Origin: Actinomycetota bacterium
GTDB lineage: Bacteria > Actinomycetota > UBA4738
Assembly (NCBI GenBank): GCA_005885025.1
Contig: VAYC01000014.1
Span: forward strand, 1-27,350
DNA length: 27,350 nucleotides
Reading direction: 5' to 3'
In this document: positions 1 through 7,473 of the stretch, piece by piece
How the letters are laid out: each line of letters begins with the position of its first letter
Position numbering within the stretch: position 1 is the stretch's first letter
Notes under the pieces: generated by a model
Seen by the model: the letters and a program-made list of their open reading frames with translations, nothing else
What the model was told of the DNA's origin: nothing
The model's database searches: none
Program-made: the position numbers and the translations under genes

Positions 1-759
1 TGGATCTGGGTCTTCCCGCTCACCCAGGATCGCATCACCGCCGGCGTGGTCATGAACAACTCCTACATGCGGGACCAGCGACGGCGTCTGCTCGATGAGG
101 GATCCACCGACTGGCAGCTCGACCTCTGCCTGCAAGAGCTGAATCTGTCTTCCTTCGTACGGTCGCTGCTCGAGGGATCGGAGCGGGCTCTTCCGATCCT
201 CGTGAACGGGAACTACTCCTACGAAGTGAAGAACCACTACCGGCCGAACTACGCGATGATCGGGGACGCCCGCGGCTTCATCGACCCGATCTTCTCGAGC
301 GGGGTCTTCCTTTCGATCAAAACGGCCTACCTGGTCACGGATGCGCTGAGGGCGCGGCTGGCCGGAGATCCGGGCGCGGACGAGATGATGGCCGGGGCCT
401 ACGCCAAGGTCACCGGGGCTTACAACTTCGTCCACAGGATGATCAAGCTCTTCTACAACCCCCACGCGGTCACCTGGGCCGAGGGGGGCGAGGGGGAGGT
501 GCACCGCGCCCACCAGAGCGCCATGGCGGCCGGCCATTTCATGCTCTCAGGCGGCTTCTTCGAGGAGCACGAGCGTTTCAACAAGCTCTTCGACCTCATG
601 GAGGACCCTCGGTCCTTCCACCGCTATGCCCGAATGGTGATCGAGCGACCCGACCTGAACGACGCCTCTTGCCACACCCCGTGGGAGGTGGCCTTCGGCG
701 ACCTGGCAAATGGCCGGGGATCGGCGGGGACGGTGGATGCCGCCGTTGGTCGCCAATGA
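1..759 (+). CDS. Flavin-dependent halogenase-like FAD oxidoreductase, C-terminal part (5' end outside window)
   Basis: The reading frame is open from base 1, so the start lies upstream; about 252 residues are visible. The first residues read WIWVFPL, close to the WxWxIP motif of flavin-dependent halogenases. Further on, GDARGFIDPIFSSGV matches the C-terminal FAD-contacting GDAAGF(I/L)DPxFSSG pattern of tryptophan-halogenase-like proteins; geranylgeranyl reductases share GDAxGFxDP but not FSSG. Family members use FADH2 and oxygen to chlorinate or brominate, or act as monooxygenases. The N-terminal dinucleotide fold and the active-site Lys are off-window, so substrate and true halogenase activity cannot be judged. 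The last ~15 residues are low-complexity. It sits codirectionally upstream of the ribosomal operon but is separated from it by a promoter. Confidence 0.72.
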   Translation, partial: WIWVFPLTQDRITAGVVMNNSYMRDQRRRLLDEGSTDWQLDLCLQELNLSSFVRSLLEGSERALPILVNGNYSYEVKNHYRPNYAMIGDARGFIDPIFSSGVFLSIKTAYLVTDALRARLAGDPGADEMMAGAYAKVTGAYNFVHRMIKLFYNPHAVTWAEGGEGEVHRAHQSAMAAGHFMLSGGFFEEHERFNKLFDLMEDPRSFHRYARMVIERPDLNDASCHTPWEVAFGDLANGRGSAGTVDAAVGRQ

Positions 760-783
760 GCCAGGAAGAGAGCGGAAAAAGGG

Positions 784-805
784 GCGGGAAGGAGCGGGAA
801 GGAGC
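784..805. repeat. Tandem purine-rich 10-bp repeat
   Basis: GCGGGAAGGA occurs twice head to tail at 784-793 and 794-803, followed by GC. It lies just after the halogenase-like stop and upstream of the str-operon promoter. It may be chance purine richness; no function can be assigned. Confidence 0.5.
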
Positions 806-836
806 CGCCGCCGGGGCGTTTGCCCAGGTCGGTGCG

Positions 837-866
837 TTGACATCACCCTTTCCCAGTCGCTAGCAT
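837..866 (+). promoter_or_regulatory. Vegetative promoter for the rpsL superoperon
   Basis: TTGACA at 837-842 and TAGCAT at 861-866 are separated by 18 bases, close to the housekeeping sigma consensus. Transcription would start near 873 and give a leader of about 165 nt before rpsL. It is the only convincing promoter I see upstream of the long ribosomal gene run. A second TAGCAT at 901-906 has no recognisable -35 element. Confidence 0.7.
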
Positions 867-955
867 TGTCTACTGCGGCTCGGATTGGCCGGGCCGTTAG
901 TAGCATGTCTTGAGCGGACCCCCTAAGGGAGCAGCCGGTCACCCGTGTTCCCTGG

Positions 956-983
956 GGCCTCGGCCGGGCGGCCGGGCCTTTTT
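956..983 (+). terminator. Terminator-like hairpin with T-tract in the rpsL leader (candidate attenuator)
   Basis: GGCC-TC-GGCC (956-965) can pair with GGCC-G-GGCC (970-978) around the loop GGGC (966-969), giving a GC-rich stem with a small bulge, followed immediately by TTTTT at 979-983. It lies about 85 nt downstream of the predicted start of transcription and 55 nt before rpsL. An upstream hairpin, 921-930 with 949-957, would share bases 956-957 with it, so the two cannot both form completely. It could instead simply end transcripts from the upstream halogenase-like gene. Confidence 0.5.
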
Positions 984-1037
984 GTCAGACTCGATAAGGG
1001 GCGAGCAGGCGAGAGATAGCGTGCAGACGAGAGAGCT

Positions 1038-1409
1038 ATGCCGACCGTACATCAGCTTGTCAAGAACGGGCGCGAGCGCCCGCGGGTCAAGACCAAGAGT
1101 CCCGCGCTCCGGGGCTCCCCGCAGCGCCGCGGTGTCTGCACGCGCGTCTACACGACCACCCCGAAGAAGCCGAACTCGGCCCTCCGGAAGGTAGCCCGGG
1201 TCCGCCTGACCAGCGGCATCGAGGTCACCGCCTACATCCCCGGTATCGGCCACAACCTCCAGGAGCACTCGATCGTGCTCGTGCGAGGCGGGCGGGTGAA
1301 GGACCTCCCCGGCGTCCGTTACAAGGTCGTACGGGGGACCATGGACACGGCGGGGGTCCGGGACCGCAAGAAGGCCCGGTCGCGGTACGGCGCCAAGAGA
1401 AGCGCGTAG
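1038..1409 (+). CDS. rpsL: 30S ribosomal protein S12
   Basis: S12 (uS12) lies at the decoding centre of the small subunit and affects fidelity. The 123-aa product has the family's usual length. TPKKPNSALRK and the later VRGGRVKDLPGVRYKVVRG are the S12 signatures. Lys43 and Lys88, where streptomycin-resistance changes usually arise, are both wild type, and Asp89, the usual methylthiolation site, is present. The ATG start is fixed by the invariant MPTVHQL N-terminus; only a weak GAGAG ribosome site precedes it. It is the first gene of the operon, 12 nt before rpsG. Confidence 0.98.
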   Translation: MPTVHQLVKNGRERPRVKTKSPALRGSPQRRGVCTRVYTTTPKKPNSALRKVARVRLTSGIEVTAYIPGIGHNLQEHSIVLVRGGRVKDLPGVRYKVVRGTMDTAGVRDRKKARSRYGAKRSA

Positions 1410-1421
1410 GGGGTAGAGGCG

Positions 1422-1892
1422 ATGCCACGGAAAGGAGCTGCCTCCAAGCGCGAGATCACGGCTGATCCCGTCTACCAGAACGCCCTGGTCACCCAGCTGA
1501 TCAACAAGGTCCTGCTGAACGGGAAGAAGGCCCTGGCGGAGCGGATCGTCTACAAGACGCTCGAGGTCGTGTCCGAGCGGACGGCCAACGATCCGGTCAT
1601 CGCGCTCAAGAAGGCGGTGGACAACGCCCGACCGTTGTTGGAGACGCGGTCCCGGCGGGTGGGCGGAGCCTCATACCAGGTCCCGGTGGAGGTTCGGCCT
1701 CACCGGGGAACCACGCTCGCCCTCAGGTGGCTGGTGAACTACGCGCGCCAGCGGAAGGAGCATTCCATGGCCGATCGCCTGGCCGCGGAGATCATGGATG
1801 CCTCATCCGGGCAGGGAGCCTCGGTGAAGCGGCGAGAAGACATGCACAAGATGGCTGAGGCGAACAAGGCGTTCGCCCATTACCGGTGGTAG
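1422..1892 (+). CDS. rpsG: 30S ribosomal protein S7
   Basis: S7 (uS7) nucleates assembly of the 30S head by binding the 3' major domain of 16S rRNA and lines the E site. The 156-aa product starts MPRKGAA and carries the conserved DPVYQNALV and LLNGKKALAERIVYKTLE stretches, plus the C-terminal YARQRKEHSMADRLAAE helix. AGGGGG and AGAGG precede the ATG. In other bacteria S7 is the autogenous repressor of the str operon; no matching S7 site was identified between rpsL and rpsG, where only 12 nt are available. Confidence 0.98.
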   Translation: MPRKGAASKREITADPVYQNALVTQLINKVLLNGKKALAERIVYKTLEVVSERTANDPVIALKKAVDNARPLLETRSRRVGGASYQVPVEVRPHRGTTLALRWLVNYARQRKEHSMADRLAAEIMDASSGQGASVKRREDMHKMAEANKAFAHYRW

Positions 1893-1927
1893 CAGCGGTG
1901 GCCACCGCGGCGAGGAAGCTGAATCCG

Positions 1928-4069
1928 ATGGCACAGGCGGCACGGGAAGCGGTGAAGGGAACCGGAGGGGCCGGCAAGGCCCTGGTGATCCGGGAATACC
2001 CGCTCGTCCGCACTCGGAACATCGGGATCATGGCCCACATCGACGCGGGCAAGACCACCACGACCGAGCGGATCCTCTACTACACGGGCAAGTCCTACAA
2101 GGTCGGAGAGGTCCACGAGGGCACCGCCCAGATGGACTGGATGGTTCAGGAGCGCGAGCGCGGCATCACCATCACCTCGGCGGCCACGACCTGCCTGTGG
2201 AAGGACCACTGGATCAACATCATCGACACCCCCGGCCACGTGGACTTCACGGTGGAGGTGGAGCGGTCGCTCCGAGTGCTCGACGGCGCGGTGGCGATCT
2301 TCGACGCGGTGGCGGGCGTGGAGCCCCAGAGCGAGACCGTGTGGCGGCAGGCCGACCGCTATCACGTCCCCAGGATCTGCTTCGTGAACAAGATGGACCG
2401 GGTGGGGGCGGACTTCGAGCGGACCGTCCAGATGATCGAAGAGCGTCTGCACGCCACCCCCCTGGTGATCCAGCTCCCCTGGGGCGTGGAGTCCTCCTTC
2501 ATCGGAGTGATCGACCTCATCGAGATGAAGGGTCTGCGGTGGGCGGAAGGGATGGGCGAGTCTTGGGAGACGGTAGAGATCCCCGAGGAGCTCCGGGCGA
2601 AGGCCGAGGAATGGAGGCACCGGCTGTTCGAGCGCCTCGCGGACCACGACCCCGAGCTGATGGAGAAGTACGTCCACGGGGGAGAGCCGACGTCCGAGGA
2701 GCTGCGGCGCGCCCTTCGCAAGGCCACGCTCGAGGTGACGGGGACCCCCGTGCTGTGCGGCTCAGCTTTCAAGAACAAGGCCATCCAGCCGCTGCTGGAC
2801 GCCGTCGTGGCGTTGCTCCCCTCGCCGGTCGACGTGCCGCCCGTGCGCGGGGTCGACCCGGAGACCGGTGAGGAGGCCATTCGAGAGGCCAGCGACGAAG
2901 AGCCTTTCTCGGCCCTCGCGTTCAAGATCATGTCCGACCCCTTCGTGGGCCGGCTCACCTACATCCGCGTGTACTCGGGGATCCTCCGGACGGGCGCCCA
3001 CATCCAGAACTCCACAAGGGACCGGAAGGAGCGGATCGGCCGGATCCTCCAGATGCACGCCAACCACCGGGAGGACATGGAGGCCGCGTTCACCGGGGAT
3101 ATCGTGGCGGTAGTCGGGCTCAAGCACACCACCACGGGCGATACGCTGTGCGACCCAGCCAACCCCATCGTCCTCGAGTCGATGCAGTTCCCAACCCCGG
3201 TGGTGTCCGTGGCCATCGAGCCGAAGACCAAGGCCGATCAGGACAAGCTGTCCAGCGCGCTGGGCCGGCTGGCCGACGAGGACCCCACGTTCGTGGTGAA
3301 GGTCAACGACGAGACCGGCCAGACGTTGATATCGGGCATGGGGGAGCTGCACCTCGAGGTGCTCGTCGACCGCCTGACCCGCGAATTCAACGTGGGTGCC
3401 AACGTCGGAAAGCCTCAGGTGGCATACCGGGAGACGATCCGCAAGGCCCTCCACAAGGTCGAAGCCAAGTACATCCGCCAAACCGGCGGTCGCGGGCAGT
3501 ACGGCCACGTGGTCATCGACCTGGAGCCGCTCGGATCGGGCGGCGGCTACGAGTTCGTCAACAAGATCGTGGGCGGGACCATCCCCAGGGAGTACATCCC
3601 GTCGGTCGACCAGGGCATCCAGGAAGCGATGGAGTCCGGCGTGGTGGCCGGATACCCGATGGTCGACATCCGGGCCACACTGATCGACGGGTCCTACCAC
3701 GAGGTGGACTCCTCGGAGATCGCCTTCAAGATCGCAGGGCAGATGGCGTTCCGCGAAGGCGCCCGGAGAGGCGACCCGGTCCTGCTCGAGCCGGTCATGG
3801 AGTTCGAGATCCTCACCCCGGAGGAGTTCATGGGTGACGTCATGGGCGACGTGACGTCCCGCCGGGGCCGGATCGAGCACATCGACGAGCGGTCCGGGAT
3901 GCGGGTGATCCGCGTGGTTGTCCCACTGGCTGAGCTGTTCGGCTATGCCACCGACCTGCGGTCCAGAACTCAGGGCCGAGCTTCACACACGCCCATGCAG
4001 CTGCATGCCTACCAGGAGGTCCCGGCCCAGATCTCGCGGGAGATCGTGGCCCGAGTCCGAGGGGAGTAG
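1928..4069 (+). CDS. fusA: Translation elongation factor G
   Basis: EF-G is the ribosome-dependent GTPase that drives translocation and, with RRF, recycling. All GTPase motifs are visible: AHIDAGKTTTTER (G1), RGITITSAATT (switch I), DTPGHVDF (G3), NKMDRVGADF (G4) and CGSAFKNKAIQPLLDAV (G5). Domain IV has GGRGQYGHVVIDLEP. I chose the ATG at 1928 because GAGGAAG (1912-1918) sits 9 nt upstream. The frame is open back to a GTG at 1886 inside rpsG, which would add 14 residues. Even from 1928 there are about 25 residues (MAQAAREAV...) before the usual RTRNIGIMAHIDAG, a slightly long N-terminus. The product is 713 aa. Confidence 0.96.
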   Translation: MAQAAREAVKGTGGAGKALVIREYPLVRTRNIGIMAHIDAGKTTTTERILYYTGKSYKVGEVHEGTAQMDWMVQERERGITITSAATTCLWKDHWINIIDTPGHVDFTVEVERSLRVLDGAVAIFDAVAGVEPQSETVWRQADRYHVPRICFVNKMDRVGADFERTVQMIEERLHATPLVIQLPWGVESSFIGVIDLIEMKGLRWAEGMGESWETVEIPEELRAKAEEWRHRLFERLADHDPELMEKYVHGGEPTSEELRRALRKATLEVTGTPVLCGSAFKNKAIQPLLDAVVALLPSPVDVPPVRGVDPETGEEAIREASDEEPFSALAFKIMSDPFVGRLTYIRVYSGILRTGAHIQNSTRDRKERIGRILQMHANHREDMEAAFTGDIVAVVGLKHTTTGDTLCDPANPIVLESMQFPTPVVSVAIEPKTKADQDKLSSALGRLADEDPTFVVKVNDETGQTLISGMGELHLEVLVDRLTREFNVGANVGKPQVAYRETIRKALHKVEAKYIRQTGGRGQYGHVVIDLEPLGSGGGYEFVNKIVGGTIPREYIPSVDQGIQEAMESGVVAGYPMVDIRATLIDGSYHEVDSSEIAFKIAGQMAFREGARRGDPVLLEPVMEFEILTPEEFMGDVMGDVTSRRGRIEHIDERSGMRVIRVVVPLAELFGYATDLRSRTQGRASHTPMQLHAYQEVPAQISREIVARVRGE

Positions 4070-4104
4070 ATCGGGGCTGGGAGCCCCGGAAGGAGTAATC
4101 GGAG

Positions 4105-5295
4105 ATGGCCAAGAAGAAGTTCGAGAGGACCAAGCCGCACGTCAATATCGGGACGATCGGCCACATCGACCACGGCAAGACCACGCTGACCGCGGCCATC
4201 ACCAAGGTGCTGTCGGAGAAGGTGGGTGGGATCAACAACTACATCCCATTCGATCAGATCGACAAGGCGCCGGAAGAGCGCGAGCGTGGGATCACCATCC
4301 AGATCTTCCACGCGGAGTACGAGACCGCGAAGCGGCACTACGCCCACGTGGACTGTCCGGGGCACGCCGACTACATCAAGAACATGATCACCGGAGCCGC
4401 CCAGATGGACGGGGCCATCCTGGTGGTCTCGGCGGCCGACGGGCCCATGCCCCAGACGCGGGAGCACGTCCTCCTGGCCCGCCAGGTGAACGTGCCCTAC
4501 ATCGTCGTGGCCCTGAACAAGGTGGACATGGTCGACGACCCCGAGCTCCTCGACCTGGTCGAGCTGGAGGTCCGTGAGCTCCTGTCCTCCTACGAGTTCC
4601 CCGGCGAGGAGGTCCCGGTGATCCGGCTCTCCGCGCTGAAGGCGCTGGAGGGTGACGAGCAGGCCAAGGCCCAGGTCATGGAGCTCATGGACGCCGTCGA
4701 CAACTCGATCCCCGAGCCCGTGAGAGACGTCGACAAGCCGTTCCTCATGCCGATCGAGGACGTCTTCTCGATCACCGGCCGCGGCACCGTGGTCACCGGC
4801 AGGGTGGAGCGCGGCGGCCTGAAGAAGATGGAGGAGATCGAGATCGTCGGCATCAAGCCCACCAAGAAGACGGTGGCCACCGACCTGGAAATGTTCCGCA
4901 AGCTCCTGGACGACGTCCAGGCCGGCGACAACGTCGGTGTGCTGCTGCGGGGCATCGACAAGGACGACGTGGAACGGGGACAGGTCCTGGCCAAGCCGGG
5001 CACGATCACCCCGCACACCGAGTTCGACACCCAGGTCTACGTGCTGTCGAAGGAAGAGGGCGGGCGGCATACGCCGTTCTTCCCCGGCTACCGGCCGCAG
5101 TTCTACTTCCGGACGACCGACGTGACCGGGGCCATCACGCTCCCCGAGGGTACGGAGATGATCATGCCGGGTGACAACACCACCATGAAGGTTGAGCTGA
5201 TCGCTCCAATTGCGATGGAGGAAGGTCTCAGGTTCGCCATCCGCGAGGGGGGCCGCACCGTCGGCGCCGGAAGGGTCGTGAAGATCCTGAAATGA
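4105..5295 (+). CDS. tuf: Translation elongation factor Tu
   Basis: EF-Tu carries aminoacyl-tRNA to the ribosomal A site as a GTP complex. The 396-aa product has the standard length and three domains: GHIDHGKTT (P-loop), RGITI (switch I Thr), DCPGHADYIKNMI (G3 with catalytic His), NKVDMVDD (G4), GRGTVVTGRVERG at the start of domain 2, and the C-terminal GRTVGAGRVVKIL. GGAAGGAG at 4088-4095 is a strong ribosome site. The residues after switch I read QIFHAEYET, where family members usually have STAHVEYET or NISHVEYQT. The stop overlaps the next start as ATGA. Confidence 0.98.
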   Translation: MAKKKFERTKPHVNIGTIGHIDHGKTTLTAAITKVLSEKVGGINNYIPFDQIDKAPEERERGITIQIFHAEYETAKRHYAHVDCPGHADYIKNMITGAAQMDGAILVVSAADGPMPQTREHVLLARQVNVPYIVVALNKVDMVDDPELLDLVELEVRELLSSYEFPGEEVPVIRLSALKALEGDEQAKAQVMELMDAVDNSIPEPVRDVDKPFLMPIEDVFSITGRGTVVTGRVERGGLKKMEEIEIVGIKPTKKTVATDLEMFRKLLDDVQAGDNVGVLLRGIDKDDVERGQVLAKPGTITPHTEFDTQVYVLSKEEGGRHTPFFPGYRPQFYFRTTDVTGAITLPEGTEMIMPGDNTTMKVELIAPIAMEEGLRFAIREGGRTVGAGRVVKILK

Positions 5296-5537
5296 GCTGC
5301 TACACGCGCCACCTGGGGGACTGGCTCCCGCCGGACCCGACCTGGCTCGACCGGAGAGCCCTGGACGAGGCCCTCCGGGAAGAGCTCGGCATGGCCGACG
5401 CCGACTGCCCCGAGGTCTGGTCCGCCGTGAAAACGAATCGTGACCGCCTCGCGATAGCCCTGAAGCGAGGGGGCTTGCGAAGGGGGACCACCCCAGAGCC
5501 GGCCGAGCACCGGGACGAGCAGGACGGTGCGCGCTGA
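5292..5537 (+). CDS. Small protein of unknown function between tuf and rpsJ
   Basis: This 81-aa ORF starts in an ATGA overlap with the tuf stop and ends in a TGATG overlap with the rpsJ start, so it is locked into the operon by translational coupling on both sides. The product is soluble, without signal peptide or membrane segment. Its N-terminal half looks ordered: MSCYTRHLGDWLPPD, a helix rich in Arg, Glu and Leu, then ADCPEVWSAVKTNRDRL. Cys3 and the Cys of CPEVW are the only cysteines. The last ~25 residues are charged and low-complexity. The CYTRHL...CPEVW pattern looks like a conserved family, but I cannot name one. Placement suggests a translation-related role; this is inference only. 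Confidence 0.8.
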   Translation: MSCYTRHLGDWLPPDPTWLDRRALDEALREELGMADADCPEVWSAVKTNRDRLAIALKRGGLRRGTTPEPAEHRDEQDGAR

Positions 5538-5845
5538 TGGCCGCACCGCGGATTCGCATCAAGCTGCGTGGCTACGACCACGAGATCCTCGACGCCGCGG
5601 CGCGTGACATCGTCGATCACGTCACTCGGACGGGGGCCAAGGTCGTGGGGCCCGTCCCGCTTCCCACCGAGCGCAACCTGTGGACGGTCATCCGGTCGCC
5701 TCACAAAGACAAGGACAGCCGGGAGCACTTCCAGATGCTCACGCACAAACGCCTCATCGACATCTTGGACGCCACTTCCAAGACGGTGCAGGAGCTCCAG
5801 CGCCTGAACTTGTCGGCAGGCGTCGACATCGAGATCAAGCTCTGA
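5537..5845 (+). CDS. rpsJ: 30S ribosomal protein S10
   Basis: S10 (uS10) is part of the 30S head and is also the NusE partner of NusB in antitermination. The 102-aa product is of normal length. Diagnostic segments are RIRIKLRGYDHEILD at the N-terminus, GPVPLPTERNLWTVIRSPHKDKDSREHFQ in the middle (the loop used for RNA and NusB contacts) and a C-terminus ending VDIEIKL. It is normally the first gene of a separate S10 operon; here its start overlaps the preceding small ORF by one base (TGATG), so it is read as part of the str transcript. Confidence 0.98.
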   Translation: MAAPRIRIKLRGYDHEILDAAARDIVDHVTRTGAKVVGPVPLPTERNLWTVIRSPHKDKDSREHFQMLTHKRLIDILDATSKTVQELQRLNLSAGVDIEIKL

Positions 5846-5855
5846 CGGGGGATCG

Positions 5856-6518
5856 ATGGGCACCGCGAAGGGGATCCTGGGGACGAAGCTCGGGATGACG
5901 CAGATCTACACGGACGACTCAAGGGTGGTCCCGGTGACGGTCATCCAGGCCGGGCCTTGTCTGGTGACCCAGGTGAAGACCAAGGAGCGGGACGGTTACG
6001 AGGCCGTCCAGCTCGCCTACGCGGAGGCCCGCCGCGGCAAGGCCAACCGACCGGCAGCGGGGCACTTCCAGGCGGCCGGGGTCAAGCCGATGCGGCACCT
6101 CGTGGAACTCCGGACGAGCGAGGCCGGCGAGTACTCCCCCGGACAGCAGATCACCGTGGACATCTTCCAGCCCGGCGACCGGACCGATGTGATCGGCGTG
6201 TCAAAGGGCAAGGGATTCGCCGGACCGATGAAGCGACACGGCTTCAGCGGGATGGGCGGTTCGCACGGCACCGAGCGCAAGCACCGCTCCCCCGGATCCA
6301 TCGGGGCATCGGCCACGCCCTCCCGCGTGTTCCGGGGGGCCAGGATGGCCGGCCAGATGGGCAACGAGCGTGTCACCGTGCTCAACCTCGAGGTGGTGGA
6401 ATCAGATCCAGAGCGGAACCTGCTCCTGCTGAGGGGTGCGGTCCCCGGCCCCACCGGGGGTCTGGTGATGGTTCGCTCGAGCGTCAAAGCGGGCGAAGCG
6501 GGACGGAGGCACCACTGA
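5856..6518 (+). CDS. rplC: 50S ribosomal protein L3
   Basis: L3 (uL3) is an early-assembly protein whose extended loop reaches towards the peptidyl transferase centre. The 220-aa product begins GILGTKLGMTQIY, the universal L3 start, and has the loop SGMGGSHGTERKHRSPGSIG and MAGQMGNERVTVLNL. The Gln of AGQMG, methylated in E. coli L3, is kept. The ATG follows the rpsJ stop by 10 nt with a G-rich ribosome site. The stop overlaps the rplD start as TGATG. Confidence 0.98.
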   Translation: MGTAKGILGTKLGMTQIYTDDSRVVPVTVIQAGPCLVTQVKTKERDGYEAVQLAYAEARRGKANRPAAGHFQAAGVKPMRHLVELRTSEAGEYSPGQQITVDIFQPGDRTDVIGVSKGKGFAGPMKRHGFSGMGGSHGTERKHRSPGSIGASATPSRVFRGARMAGQMGNERVTVLNLEVVESDPERNLLLLRGAVPGPTGGLVMVRSSVKAGEAGRRHH

Positions 6519-7183
6519 TGGCGACGGTCGAGGTGCGCGACGTCCGAGGGGAGGTGCTGGGGGAGCGCGAGCTCCCGGCCGAGCTGTTCGAGGCGCCGGT
6601 GAACGTCCCCGTGATGCACCAGGTCGTATCGGCGGGGGCGGCTGCCCAGAGAGCCGGGACTCACTCCACCAAGACCCGCGCGGAGGTCTCGGGCGGCGGC
6701 CGGAAGCCGTGGCGCCAGAAGGGGACCGGCCGCGCCCGGCACGGTTCGATCCGCTCTCCGATCTGGTCCGGCGGAGGGATCGCCCATGGTCCGAAGCCCC
6801 GCAGCTACGACCAGCGGGTGAACAGGAAGATGAAGCGGGCGGCGCTTCGGTCGGCACTGTCCGACGCGCTTTCGAGTGGGAAGCTCGCGGTCGTCGAGGG
6901 CCTCGCCTTCGAGGGACCCAGGACCAAAGACGCCGCCGCGGTTCTCGAGGCCTTTGGGTTCGACGGTCTGGTGCTGCTGGTGATCGCCGCCCCCGACGAG
7001 TACGTGGAGAAGTCCTTTCGGAATCTCCCCCAGGTCAAGATCGACTATCCAGGCAACCTCTCCACGTACGACCTCCTGTACGCGGACCGGGTGCTGTTCA
7101 CGTCGGGTGCCCTTGACGCCATGACCGGCGAGGCGGAAACGGCGTCCCAGGCCTCCGAGGCGCCGGAGGAGCCGGAGTCATGA
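6518..7183 (+). CDS. rplD: 50S ribosomal protein L4
   Basis: L4 (uL4) binds 23S domain I, and its loop lines the exit tunnel; in E. coli it also represses the S10 operon. The 221-aa product shows the tunnel loop GGGRKPWRQKGTGRARHGS followed by RSPIWSGGG, and the globular end VLVLV-type strand with YDLLYADRVLFT. The ATG at 6518 overlaps the rplC stop by one base; the frame is open far upstream inside rplC, but those residues are not L4-like. The final ~20 residues are Glu/Ala-rich, a mild acidic extension. Confidence 0.97.
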   Translation: MATVEVRDVRGEVLGERELPAELFEAPVNVPVMHQVVSAGAAAQRAGTHSTKTRAEVSGGGRKPWRQKGTGRARHGSIRSPIWSGGGIAHGPKPRSYDQRVNRKMKRAALRSALSDALSSGKLAVVEGLAFEGPRTKDAAAVLEAFGFDGLVLLVIAAPDEYVEKSFRNLPQVKIDYPGNLSTYDLLYADRVLFTSGALDAMTGEAETASQASEAPEEPES

Positions 7184-7473
7184 AGAGCCCCCGCGACATC
7201 GTCTTTCGGCCGGTCGTCTCGGAGAAGTCCTACGGGGGGATCGAGCGCAACGCCTACACGTTCCTGGTGTCACCCGAGGCCAACAAGACCGAGATCAAGG
7301 AGGCAGTCCAGCAGATCTGGAACGTCCGGGTCCTGGAGGTCCGCACGATGAATCGCAAGGGGAAGCTGAAGCGGACCCGCCTGGGCCTCGGCAAGCGGCC
7401 GGACGTCAAGCGGGCCACGGTGACCCTCGCCCCGGGGGACACCATCGAGATCTTCGAGACCAAGGGGCCCTAG
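7180..7473 (+). CDS. rplW: 50S ribosomal protein L23
   Basis: L23 (uL23) sits at the tunnel exit and is the docking site for trigger factor and SRP. The 97-aa product has the family's compact length. It opens with PRDIVFRPVVSEKSY, the L23 signature (RPxxSEKS), followed by YTFLVSPEANKTEIKEAVQ and the RKGKLKR basic loop. It overlaps rplD by ATGA, and its TAG stop directly abuts the rplB ATG. Confidence 0.97.
   Translation: MKSPRDIVFRPVVSEKSYGGIERNAYTFLVSPEANKTEIKEAVQQIWNVRVLEVRTMNRKGKLKRTRLGLGKRPDVKRATVTLAPGDTIEIFETKGP

Noticed and set aside
982..1020. Possible second rpsL promoter starting TTGTCA at 982
   Set aside because: No -10 hexamer lies 16-19 bases downstream; GATAAG is too close and AGATAG too far.
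1886..1927. Upstream GTG start for fusA
   Set aside because: It would overlap rpsG and has no ribosome site; the ATG at 1928 has GAGGAAG at the right distance.
4009..5562. Minus-strand open frame of 517 codons across tuf
   Set aside because: It is the shadow of tuf on the opposite strand in GC-rich DNA; the translation is His/Leu/Val/Gly-rich without any family resemblance.
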